Origin: Myxococcales bacterium
GTDB taxonomy: Bacteria > Myxococcota_A > Polyangia > Polyangiales > Houyiibacteriaceae
Reading direction: 5' to 3'
Assembly: GCA_019637115.1 (NCBI GenBank)
Contig: JAHBWH010000013.1
Span: forward strand, 1-64,000
DNA: 64,000 nt
Shown here: in pieces, positions 8,411 through 17,744 of the stretch
How the letters are laid out: every line of letters begins with the position of its first letter
Numbering within the stretch: position 1 is the stretch's first letter
Notes under the pieces: generated by a model
What the model was told of the DNA's origin: nothing
Seen by the model: the letters and a program-made list of their open reading frames with translations, nothing else
The model's database searches: none
Program-made: the position numbers and the translations under genes

Positions 8411-11359
8411 GTGACGGCCTCGGCCTCGCGCGCCCCGAGCGGTGGGGCGCTCGCCTTCTTCGTGCTCGTGCTGCTCCTGACGGCGCTCGAGCTCGTCGCG
8501 CGCTATCTGCCGAACACCTGGATCAACCGAGACGGGCGCTTCTACACCAACGTGAACGTCACGCTCACGGAGTCGCTCTCGTTCGACCAGGGGGAGTTCT
8601 GCGCGAGCTGGTACGACGGGCAGCAGGGGTGGAATCGTCAGCTCGACGCGGGGTGGAGCAACGTCGCCGTCGGGCGCGACGACCGCCGCTTGCCGAAGCA
8701 CCCGGTGCTGCTGCCGTTGCTCTCGACGCCGCTCTTCTGGGCGTTCGGGCTCCACGGGAACTTGCTCTTCAACCTGCTCGCCGTCGGGTTCGCGGGGCTC
8801 TTCGCGTTCTGCTTCGCGCGGCGTTACGCGAGCGCGCCCGCCGCGGGCGCGGCGGCGCTGGCCTTCCTGCTCGGCACGGGCATCCGCGACTACGCCTACG
8901 ACTACCACGTCGACATCCTGCTCCTGGCGCTCTTCCTCGGCGGCGTGGTCGCGCTGCAGGCGCGGCGGGGCTGGGTGGCCGGCGTGCTGATCGGCGCGTG
9001 CGTGACGTTGAAGCCGACGGTGTTGGTCTGGGCGCCTTCGCTCCTCTTGATTGCGCCTTGGCGGCGGGCGATCGAGGCGGCGGTGTCGCGAGCGGTCGTG
9101 GACGCGACCGTGTCGCCGCCGCTCGTGGCGCCGCCAGCGAGCGCGTCGCCATCGCCAGGGGCGCCGTCGCTCGTGACGCCGCCAGCGAGCGCGACGTCAT
9201 CGCCGGGGGCGCCATCGCTCGTGGCGTCGCCAGCGAGCGCGACGTCATCGCCGGGGGCGCCGTCCGCGAGCACCTCTTCGTCAGGGGCGGTGGCGAGCGC
9301 CTCTGCGTCGCCCGCGCGCTCAGGCGTCGCCGTCCTCTTGCGGGCCGTGGGCGGCGGCGCGCTCGTGCTCACGGTGTACGCGCTCGCGAACTGGTACTTC
9401 TTCGGCAAGCCCTGGTGGGCGGGCTACAACCGGGTGCTCGTCGTCGTCGACGGCACGCCGCAGGTCCTCGACGTCGCGAGCACCTTCGACGTGCCCTGGG
9501 ACGCGGGCCTGCAGGCGGTGTGGAAGGGGCCCTACGGCGTCCGCGATCGGCTGACCTTCGCCCTCTTCGCGCTCCCCGGCCTGCTCGTGCTCTGGCGGCG
9601 CCCGGCCTACGTGCTCGCGACCTTGCTGGCGCTCGCCGCGGGCGTGCTCGTCTTCGCGCGATACCAATGGTACTCGGACCGCTTCCTCTGGCCGGCCTTC
9701 GCGCTGCTCCTCCCCGCCGCGGCGGCGCTCCTCGACGCGGGCGCGCGGATGGCGCGGCGGCTCGGCGCGACGCTCCGAGCGCGGGTCGCGCGGCCCTCCG
9801 CCGCGGTCGGGGCGGGGCTCGCGTGCGCGCTCGTCGTCGCCGCCACGCTGCCCGGCGGTCCACCGATCGAGCACCGGCTCCCGGACGACGCCTGGTCGCT
9901 CGGGGGCGCGGCGCTCGCGCGTGGGAGCTTCGATCTGCGCGCCGTGGCGTCGGAGGCGCGACTACACGCGCCCGACCACCCGGTGCGTCTCGGGCGCGGC
10001 GAGCTCTGGGCCGCTCGGCAGTCGCCGCTCGCCACCGTGGTGGCCGCGCCCTTCGCGGCGGGGGGGACCACCGGCCTCATCGCGCTGCACCTCGCCCTCG
10101 TCTTCATCCTCGGCTGGGCGCTCACCCGGGCGAGCGGCGTGTCGGGCCCGCTCGCGAGCGCGGCGGCGCTCGGCTTCGTGCTCTTGCCGGGGGTCGCCCA
10201 TCGCCTCGTCGCCGGGGGCCCGGCGCTGCTCGCCGCGGCCCTCGGCGTGCTCGCGTTGGCGCTCGTGCGGCCTCGGCGCTTCTTCCTCGCGGGCTTGCTC
10301 GGCGCGCTCGCGGCGGGCGTCGCGTCGGCGCCGTGGCCCTTCGCGCTCGGCGTGATCGCGCTGGCGATCCCGCGCGGCGGTCCCGCGCTGCTGCGGGCGA
10401 GCGGCGGCGTGGTGCTCGGCCTCGTCCTCGTGGCGGGCACGAACCTCGCGGTGCTCGGGGATCTCGGCGGCGATCTCTTCGTGAACGTGCCCAGTGCCAA
10501 CGGGGGGCAGCTCCCTTCGATCTCGCTCGAGGCGCTGCTCGAGCGCGCGACGCACGGGGAGGGGCGCGCCATGCTGGGGCTCGCGCTCTTCGGAGTGCTC
10601 GCGCTCTTCGCGCGACCACCCGGCACCGCCGCGGTCGGCGTCGCGATGGCGTCCGCCGCGCTGCTGCCCTCGGTCGCGCGGACGAGCGAGGGGGCGCTGC
10701 CGCTCGTCGCGCTCGCGCTCTTGGCGCTCGGGCTCCCCGCGGTCGCTGGGGCCGTCGGGCGCGCGCTCGCGCCGGTCGCGACGCTGCGGCCACGCGCCCA
10801 TGCGCTGCTCGCCCTCGCCCTCTTTGGGGCGCTCGGGGTGACGGGCGTGGTCACGCGCGTCGTCGCCGAGCAGGCGCCGCTGCGCTTCGCGACGTATCGG
10901 GGGCTGCGCGCCGCGAAGGTCTCGCTCGGCCGCACGCCCTGCGACTTCCTCAACTGGCAGAACCTCGCGTGGGAGTGCTCGACGAAGGATCGGAGCGTGC
11001 TCGGCATGGTGGGCCTCGGCGTGACGGAGCCGATCTTCGTGGGCGGCGAGCGGCGCACGCTGCTGCTCGTGCCGAACGAGGGCGCCTGGAATCGCAAGGT
11101 CCGCTGGGAGGGCGTGGAGGCGGGCCCGCGCTTCTTCCTGCGCTGGGCCGTCCCCGACCACGCGCGGGGTGGGGCGACGTTGGTCGTCACGATCGACGGA
11201 GAGGAGCGCGCGCGCGTGCCGCTGCCGCTGGAGCCCGACGGACGCCTGCGGACCGAGCGGATCGACACGGCGGCGCTCGTCGGGCGCGCGGTCGACGTGG
11301 AGCTCGAGCTGCTCGGCGTCGGCGCCGGCGTCGCGGTCGACGGCGGCTTCTACGAGTGA
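8411..11359 (+). CDS. Giant polytopic membrane protein, GT-C glycosyltransferase-like
   Basis: 982 aa from GTG 8411. Two sets of membrane helices (about residues 12-30, 100-230, 305-480, then 540-850) surround an aqueous C-terminal beta domain (about 880-982). The early acidic/aromatic loop (N-R-D-G-R-F-Y-T-N) after helix 1 and many luminal loops resemble GT-C-fold polyprenyl-sugar transferases of the mannosyltransferase type, but I see no diagnostic D-D or D-E motif I would swear to. Residues about 238-295 are a Pro/Ala/Ser linker made of three 48-bp repeats. The protein ends G-G-F-Y-E, and that coding end with its stop is repeated three more times downstream. A cell-envelope glycan role is inference. 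Confidence 0.8.
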   Translation: MTASASRAPSGGALAFFVLVLLLTALELVARYLPNTWINRDGRFYTNVNVTLTESLSFDQGEFCASWYDGQQGWNRQLDAGWSNVAVGRDDRRLPKHPVLLPLLSTPLFWAFGLHGNLLFNLLAVGFAGLFAFCFARRYASAPAAGAAALAFLLGTGIRDYAYDYHVDILLLALFLGGVVALQARRGWVAGVLIGACVTLKPTVLVWAPSLLLIAPWRRAIEAAVSRAVVDATVSPPLVAPPASASPSPGAPSLVTPPASATSSPGAPSLVASPASATSSPGAPSASTSSSGAVASASASPARSGVAVLLRAVGGGALVLTVYALANWYFFGKPWWAGYNRVLVVVDGTPQVLDVASTFDVPWDAGLQAVWKGPYGVRDRLTFALFALPGLLVLWRRPAYVLATLLALAAGVLVFARYQWYSDRFLWPAFALLLPAAAALLDAGARMARRLGATLRARVARPSAAVGAGLACALVVAATLPGGPPIEHRLPDDAWSLGGAALARGSFDLRAVASEARLHAPDHPVRLGRGELWAARQSPLATVVAAPFAAGGTTGLIALHLALVFILGWALTRASGVSGPLASAAALGFVLLPGVAHRLVAGGPALLAAALGVLALALVRPRRFFLAGLLGALAAGVASAPWPFALGVIALAIPRGGPALLRASGGVVLGLVLVAGTNLAVLGDLGGDLFVNVPSANGGQLPSISLEALLERATHGEGRAMLGLALFGVLALFARPPGTAAVGVAMASAALLPSVARTSEGALPLVALALLALGLPAVAGAVGRALAPVATLRPRAHALLALALFGALGVTGVVTRVVAEQAPLRFATYRGLRAAKVSLGRTPCDFLNWQNLAWECSTKDRSVLGMVGLGVTEPIFVGGERRTLLLVPNEGAWNRKVRWEGVEAGPRFFLRWAVPDHARGGATLVVTIDGEERARVPLPLEPDGRLRTERIDTAALVGRAVDVELELLGVGAGVAVDGGFYE
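9122..9265 (+). repeat. Three in-frame 48-bp minisatellite units
   Basis: Units start at 9122, 9170 and 9218, each encoding a 16-residue Pro/Ala/Ser segment of the type P-P-A-S-A-x-x-S-P-G-A-P-S-L-V. They are spaced in exact multiples of three, so the reading frame of the giant membrane protein is preserved. They lie in a predicted loop between membrane helices. Confidence 0.9.
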
Positions 11360-11605
11360 GAGGGGCGACGAGCGCGCGCTACCGACCCTCGGGACGCCGG
11401 CGTGGCCGTCGACGGGGCTTCTACGAGTGAGAGGGTCGACGAGCGCGCGCTACCGACCCGCGGGACGCCGGCGTCGCGGTCGACGGGGGCTTCTACGAGT
11501 GAGAGGGTCGACGAGCGCGCGCTACGGACCCGCGGGACGCCGGCGTCGCGGTCGACGGGGGCGTCTACGAGTGAGAGGAGCGACGCGCGCTACCGACCAG
11601 CCGGG
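11322..11605 (+). repeat. Four tandem 71-72 bp copies of a gene terminus with stop codon
   Basis: Unit boundaries fall near 11322, 11393, 11464 and 11536. Unit 1 is the true 3' end of the giant membrane protein (encoding V-D-G-G-F-Y-E-stop). Units 2-4 repeat the TTCTACGAGTGA or GTCTACGAGTGA terminus. The fourth runs into the ggt gene, whose own TAG stop (11590-11592, minus strand) is supplied by the CTACCGACC part of the unit. Confidence 0.92.
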
Positions 11606-13347
11606 CGTCCGCCCTTCCTCGGATCGCAGGCGGCCTGAAGACGCGCGCCCTCGGGACCGTGGACGATCGCGATCGCCTGCGCGGTGGCGAGGTGGTCGAC
11701 GGTCTCGAGCGCGTGACCGCGTTGGCGGAGCGCCTCGAGGATCTCGGGGGCGAGGGGGGCGTCGCGCTCGCTGCGCAGCTCGTTGGGGCGCGCTTGGTGG
11801 TGGATGCGTGGCGCGGCCATCGCGTCGCCGCCGCTCATGCCGAAGAGGATGACGTTCATCGCGACCTGCTGCGTCGCGGTGACGATGCGGCTGCCGCCGG
11901 CCGCGCCGACGACGAGCACCGGGCGCCCCTCGCCGTCGAGCACGATGGTGGGCGTCATGGTCGAGACGGGGCGTTTGCCCGGGCCGGGCAGGTTCGGCGC
12001 GCCGCCGATGAGGCCGAAGGCGTTGGCGACGCCGACCTCGCGCGCGAAGTCGTCCATCTCGTCGTTCATCACCATGCCCGCGGCCGTGTAGCGGGCGCCG
12101 AAGGGGAGGTTCACGGTGGTCGTGACGGCGGCGACGTTGCCCTCGGCGTCGACGACGCAGAAGTGGCTCGTGCCGTTCTCTTCGCCCGGGCCGGGGTTCG
12201 CGGGGGCCGCGAGGGGGAGGTCGAAGTCCTCCGGGGGCATCGCGAGCGCGGGGTGGAAGGACGCGGCGCGGGCGCGGGCGCGGGTCGGATCGAGCATCGC
12301 GTCGAGCGGGAGCGCGACGTGGCTCGGGTCGCCGAAGTAGCGCTCGCGATCGAGGTAGGGGCCCTTCCAGCTCTCGGTCAGGGCGTGGAGGAACGCCGCG
12401 CTCGGGGCCTCGCCGCGCGTCACGGGGCGCCACGGGGCCGGGATCGCCTCGAGCACGGCGAGGCTCTGCAAGAGCGTGTAGCCGCCGGCCGAGGGGGGCG
12501 GCGCCGTCAGCCAGCGGTGGCCGAAGTGCTCCGCGCTGAGCGCGGGGCGCTCGACGACGCGGTAGGACGCCAGATCCTCGAGCGTGAAGATCCCCCCCGC
12601 GGCGCGGTTGGCGCGGACGATCTCGCGGGCGATGGGGCCGGTGTAGATGGCGCGGGCGCCGCGCGCCGCGAAGGCGCGCAGGGTCCGCGCGAGCGCTGGC
12701 TGGCGGAGGAGCTGCCCTTCGCGGAGCGGCCCTTCACCCTCGAACCAGGTCCGCATCACGGGGTCGCGCCGCATCTGGTCGCCGAAGTAGGTGGACATGC
12801 GCGCGACGGCGGCCGAGACGGGCGAGCCCTCCTCGGCGAGGCGGATGGCGGGCGCGGCGATGCGGCCGAGGGGCATGCCGCTGCCGAAGCGCTCGACCAT
12901 CGCCTCGATGCCGGCCGGTTCGCCGGGCACCCCGGAGGCGAGGCCGCCGACCTGCGACGCGGCGTTCGCGCGGCCGGGGAAGGGCGGCGGCCGGTCGACG
13001 AACATCTCGGGCGTGGCGGCGGCCGGGGCCGCCTCGCGGAAGTCGAGGAAGGTCACGCTGCGGTCGGAGGCGCGGTAGTAGAGGAGAAAGCCGCCGCCGC
13101 CGAGCCCGCTCGAGGCCGGGCTCGCGACGCCGAGGGCGAGCAGCGTGGCCGCGGCCGCGTCGGCGGCGTTTCCGCCGGCGGCGAGGATCTCGGCGCCGGC
13201 CTCCGAGGCGGCCGGGTGGTCCGCGGCGACGGCGAAGCGTTCGTAGACGTGCGCGAAGCTCTCCGCGGCGCGCGGGGCGGCGGGGGCCACCGGCTGGGCG
13301 CGCGCGGTGGTGAGGAGGAGCAGGGGGACGAGGAACCAGCGACGCAT
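11590..13347 (-). CDS. ggt: Gamma-glutamyltransferase
   Basis: 585 aa, typical for a GGT proenzyme. A cleavable signal peptide (first 17 or so residues, ending T-A-R-A-Q) sends it to the periplasm. The autocatalytic cleavage site and nucleophile are seen as N-G-T-S-H-F, with T393 becoming the N-terminus of the small subunit. The substrate-binding G-A-A-G-G-S motif and the S-T-M-T-P stretch follow in the small subunit. It hydrolyses or transfers the gamma-glutamyl group of glutathione and related peptides. It stands alone on this strand. The C-terminus ends within a repeat array that has spread from the convergent gene, so its last few codons may have been altered. Confidence 0.95.
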   Translation of the reverse strand: MRRWFLVPLLLLTTARAQPVAPAAPRAAESFAHVYERFAVAADHPAASEAGAEILAAGGNAADAAAATLLALGVASPASSGLGGGGFLLYYRASDRSVTFLDFREAAPAAATPEMFVDRPPPFPGRANAASQVGGLASGVPGEPAGIEAMVERFGSGMPLGRIAAPAIRLAEEGSPVSAAVARMSTYFGDQMRRDPVMRTWFEGEGPLREGQLLRQPALARTLRAFAARGARAIYTGPIAREIVRANRAAGGIFTLEDLASYRVVERPALSAEHFGHRWLTAPPPSAGGYTLLQSLAVLEAIPAPWRPVTRGEAPSAAFLHALTESWKGPYLDRERYFGDPSHVALPLDAMLDPTRARARAASFHPALAMPPEDFDLPLAAPANPGPGEENGTSHFCVVDAEGNVAAVTTTVNLPFGARYTAAGMVMNDEMDDFAREVGVANAFGLIGGAPNLPGPGKRPVSTMTPTIVLDGEGRPVLVVGAAGGSRIVTATQQVAMNVILFGMSGGDAMAAPRIHHQARPNELRSERDAPLAPEILEALRQRGHALETVDHLATAQAIAIVHGPEGARLQAACDPRKGGRPAGR

Positions 13348-13589
13348 CGGGGATTCCTACCTTCGATCGGGGCCGCGCGCGAACCCGCGACGCCGACGAG
13401 CGTCGTTCGCGAACGATGGGCGAGAACGCGGTTCGTTATTTGTGGGGTGGTTTTGTCGCGATCGTGAGCGACGTTCTCTGTTTGTGTTGTGCAAGAAACG
13501 TTCGGAAAGTGACGTTGGAGTCTCGAAATATCCGCTCCGACGCGCTACGAATCCGTCGTCTCGAGCGTCACGTGGGTCGTGGAGGTGTC

Positions 13590-15386
13590 ATGCGGTACGT
13601 CGTTCTCTTGTCTGCTTCGTTGTTTGCTTCGCTGCTCTGGGTTCCGGCCGTAGAGGCGCAGGTCAGTATGTTCAATGGGTTTGGAGGCGCCGCGGGCTAT
13701 GGCACTTCATGCCTCGGGCGTAACGACGATGGTTCGTCGAGAGCGATCGACCTCCGCTCGATCTTCCCGAGCGGGCTTCGTTTCTTCGACCGCACCCACA
13801 CCCAGATGTTCGTGAACACGAACGGCAACATCTCCTTCAGCGGGCAGGTGCCCACGTTCACGCCGCGCGCCTTCCCGGTCGCGGACCAGCCGATGATCGC
13901 GCCCTTCTGGGCCGACGTGGACATCCGCGGGACGGCGTGCGCGGAGCGAGATGGAGGCACGGGCTACGCCGGTGACTGCCAGAACCCATCCGAGAACGGG
14001 GTGTGGTGGCACCTCGACGCCGCCACCCGCAGGGTCATCGTGACCTGGGACCGCGTCGGGTATTACCAATGCCGCGTCAACCGGAGGATGAGCTTTCAGC
14101 TCATCCTCACCGCAGTGGACGGCGCTGGCTCGTGCGGCGGCGAGGGCGACTTCGACGTCGAGTTTCGCTTCAACCGGTGCGAGTGGAACACGGGGGACGC
14201 GAGCGGTGGTACGGACGGGCTGCTCGGATCGGGCGGCGGCGGCGACGTCGCGTGCGTCCTCGGCATCTGCCCCGTGAACCCGCTCGCGCCGTGCGTGGGC
14301 GGACGCTGCTCGGGCGCGGGGAGCGGCGGGGCGGCCGCGCAGGCGGGCTTCGACGCTGGCAACTCGATGGACTACGTCGAGATCCGTAGCTCGCGGACGA
14401 ACGAGATCCACACGACCCTCTGCACCATGTCGAACGTCGCGATGCCCGGTATCTGGCGCTTCCAGATCCGCAGCGGCGTCATCGAGTGCCCTGGCGCGGG
14501 CGAGGTCTGTGACACCGGCATGCCGGGCGTCTGCGCGACTGGGCGGACGCAGTGTGTCGCCGACGGGTTCGCGTGTGTGCCGGAGCTCACGCCCGGGCCG
14601 GAGCGCTGCGACGCGCTCGACAACGACTGCGACGGAAACGTGGACGAGGGCGACGGGCTCTGCGCGCCCGGCGAGATCTGCGACCGCGGCGTGTGCACGG
14701 GCGTCTGCTTCGAGGGCGGCTGCTTCGACGGGCAGGTCTGCAACGCGGCGGGCCAGTGTGTCGACGCGGGCTGCGAGGATCGCGTCTGCCCCGAGGGCCA
14801 GCGCTGCGTCGCGGGGAGCTGCGTCGGCGCGTGCGACGGCGTCGTCTGTCCGGCGGGCCGCTCGTGCCGCGGCGGGCGCTGTGTCGATCCGTGCGCGGGT
14901 CTCGAGTGTGACGACTGCACGGTCTGCGAGGACGGCGACTGCGTCGTGAGCTGCGAGCACGCGGAGTGCCCGTCCGGGCAGACGTGCCGCGCCGATGGAC
15001 ACTGCGTCGCGAGCGCGTGCGCGTCGGTGACCTGCCCCGCGGGTCAGACCTGCGTCGGCGGGACCTGCCGGGACGCTTGCGAGGGCGCGGTCTGCCCGAT
15101 GGGTGAGGCGTGCATGGCCGGTGAGTGTGTGCCCGCCACGTCGCGCCCCGACGCCGACGGAGGCATGACGACGCCGGTGGATGGCGGCGGGCCCGTCGGA
15201 CCCGACGGATCCGTGGTGCCGGGCGTCGATGGCGGCGGCGCGGAGGAGATCGACGCGGGTCGGACGCCGGGGCGCGGCGGAGAGCCGGGCTGCGGGTGCC
15301 GGATGACCTCGGCGCGCGAAGGCGCGGGGAGCGCGTTGCTCGCCGTGTTGGTGCTGGGGCTCGTCTCGCGCCGACGCAGGCGTTGA
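13590..15386 (+). CDS. NIDO-domain, MopE-motif, Cys-rich MYXO-CTERM surface protein
   Basis: 598 aa from ATG 13590, chosen for its signal peptide and the GGAGG ribosome-binding site at 13581-13585. Order: signal peptide (1-24), a nidogen-like (NIDO) beta region (about 30-280) with F-V-N-T-N-G-N-I-S-F, a MopE-type metal-binding motif (C-D-A-L-D-N-D-C-D-G near 345), then a ladder of Cys-rich repeats (C-P-x-G-Q-x-C) to about residue 520. An Asp/Gly/Pro linker and a MYXO-CTERM tail follow (C-G-C-R-M-T, one helix, R-R-R-R-R). The tail marks it for the myxobacterial sorting machinery and surface attachment. The 240 bases upstream are less GC-rich than average and should hold its promoter. Confidence 0.9.
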   Translation: MRYVVLLSASLFASLLWVPAVEAQVSMFNGFGGAAGYGTSCLGRNDDGSSRAIDLRSIFPSGLRFFDRTHTQMFVNTNGNISFSGQVPTFTPRAFPVADQPMIAPFWADVDIRGTACAERDGGTGYAGDCQNPSENGVWWHLDAATRRVIVTWDRVGYYQCRVNRRMSFQLILTAVDGAGSCGGEGDFDVEFRFNRCEWNTGDASGGTDGLLGSGGGGDVACVLGICPVNPLAPCVGGRCSGAGSGGAAAQAGFDAGNSMDYVEIRSSRTNEIHTTLCTMSNVAMPGIWRFQIRSGVIECPGAGEVCDTGMPGVCATGRTQCVADGFACVPELTPGPERCDALDNDCDGNVDEGDGLCAPGEICDRGVCTGVCFEGGCFDGQVCNAAGQCVDAGCEDRVCPEGQRCVAGSCVGACDGVVCPAGRSCRGGRCVDPCAGLECDDCTVCEDGDCVVSCEHAECPSGQTCRADGHCVASACASVTCPAGQTCVGGTCRDACEGAVCPMGEACMAGECVPATSRPDADGGMTTPVDGGGPVGPDGSVVPGVDGGGAEEIDAGRTPGRGGEPGCGCRMTSAREGAGSALLAVLVLGLVSRRRRR

Positions 15387-15393
15387 GTCGGCG

Positions 15394-15421
15394 CGCGGCG
15401 GAGGTGAGCGCCTCCGCCGCG
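15394..15421. terminator. GC hairpin between convergent genes
   Basis: A perfect 11-bp stem (CGCGGCGGAGG at 15394-15404 and its complement at 15411-15421) with a 6-base loop. It lies 8 bases past the MYXO-CTERM gene and touches the recX stop. There is no T-run, so it may act as a bidirectional transcript end or processing hairpin rather than a classical intrinsic terminator. Confidence 0.5.
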
Positions 15422-15991
15422 TCAGCCGTCGAGCAGCGCTTCGGCCTCTGCGCGGGGCAGCGCCCAGGCGCGCGCCGCGAGCTCGTACGAGAAGCCCGCG
15501 CGCCCGAGGGAGGCGAGCTCCTTGGCGCGGTCGGGCTCGCGGTCCTCGCGCGCGAAGGGGCCGTGGCGGCGACGTCGGAGGTGCCGGAGCGCGGCGACGA
15601 GCTCGACGTCGCCCCGGGTCTCGATGGCGTCGTCGACGAGCTCGGCTGCGACGCCGCGCTCGGCGAGCTTCGCGCGGATGGCGCGCGTCGACGCGCCGCG
15701 CCGGCGGAGGCTCCGCGCCTGGACCTCGGCGTAGCGCGCGTCGTCCAGGTAGCCGAGGCGGGCGAAGTCGGCGAGCAGCGCGTCGATGGCCTCGATCAGC
15801 GGCTCGCGCGGCTGGCCGTGCACGGCGACCGCGCGATCGACGCGCCGCACGAGCACGCGCCGGAGCTGAGCGCGGCTCGCGTCTCGTTGGCCGAGGTAGT
15901 GGAGCGCGGCCTCCCGGAGGCGCTCGGGCGAGAGCGGACGGATGCGGCGGCCGCGGCGCGCCCCGCCCGAGCGATCGTCGCTCGGCGGCAC
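15422..15991 (-). CDS. recX: RecX regulatory protein
   Basis: 189 aa from a GTG start (15989-15991). RecX proteins bind RecA filaments and inhibit or modulate recombination and SOS activity. The three tandem three-helix repeats are visible, with the typical G-Y-L-D-D-A-R-Y-A and R-G-A-S-T-R-A-I-R-A-K-L-A-E-R-G-V motifs and the H-L-x-R-R-R box. The start lies one base beyond the stop of the upstream TerB-like gene, so the two are probably cotranscribed. recA is not in the window. There is no ATG upstream in frame, which supports the GTG start. Confidence 0.93.
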   Translation of the reverse strand: MPPSDDRSGGARRGRRIRPLSPERLREAALHYLGQRDASRAQLRRVLVRRVDRAVAVHGQPREPLIEAIDALLADFARLGYLDDARYAEVQARSLRRRGASTRAIRAKLAERGVAAELVDDAIETRGDVELVAALRHLRRRRHGPFAREDREPDRAKELASLGRAGFSYELAARAWALPRAEAEALLDG

Positions 15992-15992
15992 T

Positions 15993-16304
15993 TCAGCTCA
16001 CGAGCCGGCGGATCGTCTCGAGGAGCTGCGTCTCGCTCTTCGCCGTCTCGCCGTCGATCTTCACGGCGGCCTCGACGGCGCTGAGCAAGCGGGCGCGGGC
16101 CTCCTCCGAGAGCGCGGCGACCCGCTCCTCGACGTTGCTGTCCATGTCGATGCCGCTGAGCGCGGCCTTGCGCTCGGTGTCCGGCATCTGGAGCTCGTCC
16201 ATGACGCGGTCGAGGTGCTCTCGCTCGGCGTCGCCGAGCACGCCGTCCGAGATGAGGACCTGTCCCACGATCTGCACGAACCGCTTACGGTCTTCGGGCG
16301 TCAT
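15993..16304 (-). CDS. TerB-like small helical protein
   Basis: 103 aa, all alpha-helical and acidic. The pattern D-R-K-R-F-V-Q-I-V-G-Q-V-L-I-S-D-G followed by E-R-E-H-L-D-R-V matches the TerB / tellurite-resistance-like fold (A-x-A-D-G-x-x-x-x-x-E with helices on both sides), although the first acidic motif reads I-S-D-G-V. TerB-like domains are metal-binding or scaffold modules; a direct role in tellurite resistance cannot be claimed. It probably shares a transcript with recX. Confidence 0.75.
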   Translation of the reverse strand: MTPEDRKRFVQIVGQVLISDGVLGDAEREHLDRVMDELQMPDTERKAALSGIDMDSNVEERVAALSEEARARLLSAVEAAVKIDGETAKSETQLLETIRRLVS

Positions 16305-16631
16305 GCGCGCATGCTGTGCTCAGGCGGCGGCTCCTGGCAAGCCGATGCGTGCTCGCCGTGCACGACTGACCACGGGACGTGCCTACCAAGGCTGTGTGGG
16401 TCGAGAAGGCTTCCGAGCTCCTCCGCGGGGACCAGGGCGAGACCCTGGGGACCGCCAACCTTGCCGAGAGTCTTTTGACGGACGGCCAGCGAAGTGATCG
16501 CGGTGCGTCAACGCGCTCACGCTGCGCCAGCGGAGCACACCCACGCATCACGACTTCTCCCGTCCATCACGAGGTGCGGGTGGCCCTCCCCTCTGGTCCG
16601 CATCTTGAATCATCTCGAGGTCCGGAGGGCC
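16305..16631. other. 327-base intergenic stretch, no gene seen
   Basis: The region upstream of the TerB-like gene (minus) and of the first lipoprotein gene (plus). Frames here are Arg/Ser-rich with no homology. A stretch near 16500-16540 read on the minus strand resembles a tRNA D-arm but has no anticodon or T-arm match. The region should hold divergent promoters. Confidence 0.5.
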
Positions 16632-17744
16632 GTGGGCACGAATGACTCGAGAGGCTGGTCTACGCCGTCGTCGGTGTGGGCCTTGGGGATGGTTCTGCTT
16701 TCGCTCGCGCTCGGCTGTGCGCGCTCGCGAACCCTCGACGATGGGCGCGATGGCGCGGTCGTGGGAGCGGACGCATCGACGACCGAGCCGTCGACCGATG
16801 GGGGGCGTGACGCTCCGGACGGCATGGTCGGTCCGACCGATCCGACACGCGACGGGGGTCGTGGCGGCGACGCGGGTCGAGCCCCGAGCCCCGAAGCCGT
16901 AGCGCTGGCCCGAGCGGAGTGCGCATGGATGGCGAGGTGTCTGGCGTGGGAGGTCGACGCGATCTTCTTCACTGGCGAGGCGGGCTGCGTCGAGGCGCTC
17001 GCACGGGCGTACGATCGGATCATCGCTCGTGGCCACGCCGCGCCGCCCTCGGATTGGTGCAGCACGTCGTACCCGCTCGACGCCGACTGCGATGACCTGC
17101 GCGACGACGATGGCAGCTCGATCCACGTATGCGTCGAGCCAGCGGGGCGCCTCCGCTCGGGCGAGGCGTGCCTCCACGACGTCGAGTGTGGTCGGTCGGC
17201 GGCCGGAGGCGAGATGCGCTGCTTCGACTGCCAGTGCAGGCCGCTTCTTCGCGAGGGCGACGAAGGCTGCTCGGACGTTCGGCCCTGCGAGACCGGCGCG
17301 TTCTGCGCCTTCCGCGAAGGGAGGAGGGTGTGCGCGCGCTACCGAGCGCTCCCGGACGGTGCGGCGTGCACGACCGATTCCGACCCGTTCGAAGGGTGTG
17401 CCCACGGCAGCCGCTGCTTCGAAGGAAGGTGCGCGCGCGAGCCACGTCGTGGCGAAGCCTGCGACCCGCGCGGGGTACCTTGCTTCGAGACGTTTGACCG
17501 CGTCGAGTGCGTCGCGGACGATCGTGGCGCGTACCGATGCGAAGAGACTGCGGTGCGACCTCCCGCCGTTCGCGCCGGCGAGCGTTGTGACCGAGGCGAC
17601 ATGTGTGTCGGTGGCGAGCGGTGCCCGTCCTCGGGCGTCTGCCCCAGCGACTGCAGAGGCAACGCCGCCGCCGTATGCTTCACGGGCGCATGCGACGAAG
17701 CGACGGGCGAGTGCGCGATCCGACAGGAGTGCGTCCGTGGCTGA
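16632..17744 (+). CDS. Cys-rich lipoprotein, first of a paralogous pair
   Basis: 370 aa from GTG 16632, preceded by GGAGGG at 16624-16629. An ATG at 16689 also exists but would leave no basic N-region before the lipobox L-A-L-G-C (C at about residue 29). An Asp/Gly/Thr linker is followed by a domain with C-A-W-M-A-R-C, G-E-A-G-C and G-H-A-A-P-P-S-D-W-C, then D-A-D-C-D-D-L. After that come Cys-x5-Cys knots of the myxobacterial cell-surface type (C-L-H-D-V-E-C, C-F-D-C-Q-C, G-S-R-C-F-E-G-R-C). Its 3' end overlaps the next gene by 8 bases. Function unknown; probably a surface structural or binding protein. Confidence 0.8.
   Translation: MGTNDSRGWSTPSSVWALGMVLLSLALGCARSRTLDDGRDGAVVGADASTTEPSTDGGRDAPDGMVGPTDPTRDGGRGGDAGRAPSPEAVALARAECAWMARCLAWEVDAIFFTGEAGCVEALARAYDRIIARGHAAPPSDWCSTSYPLDADCDDLRDDDGSSIHVCVEPAGRLRSGEACLHDVECGRSAAGGEMRCFDCQCRPLLREGDEGCSDVRPCETGAFCAFREGRRVCARYRALPDGAACTTDSDPFEGCAHGSRCFEGRCAREPRRGEACDPRGVPCFETFDRVECVADDRGAYRCEETAVRPPAVRAGERCDRGDMCVGGERCPSSGVCPSDCRGNAAAVCFTGACDEATGECAIRQECVRG

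Noticed and set aside
16490-16545. tRNA-like segment on the minus strand
   Set aside because: A D-arm-like stretch is present but no acceptor stem, anticodon arm or T-arm can be paired.
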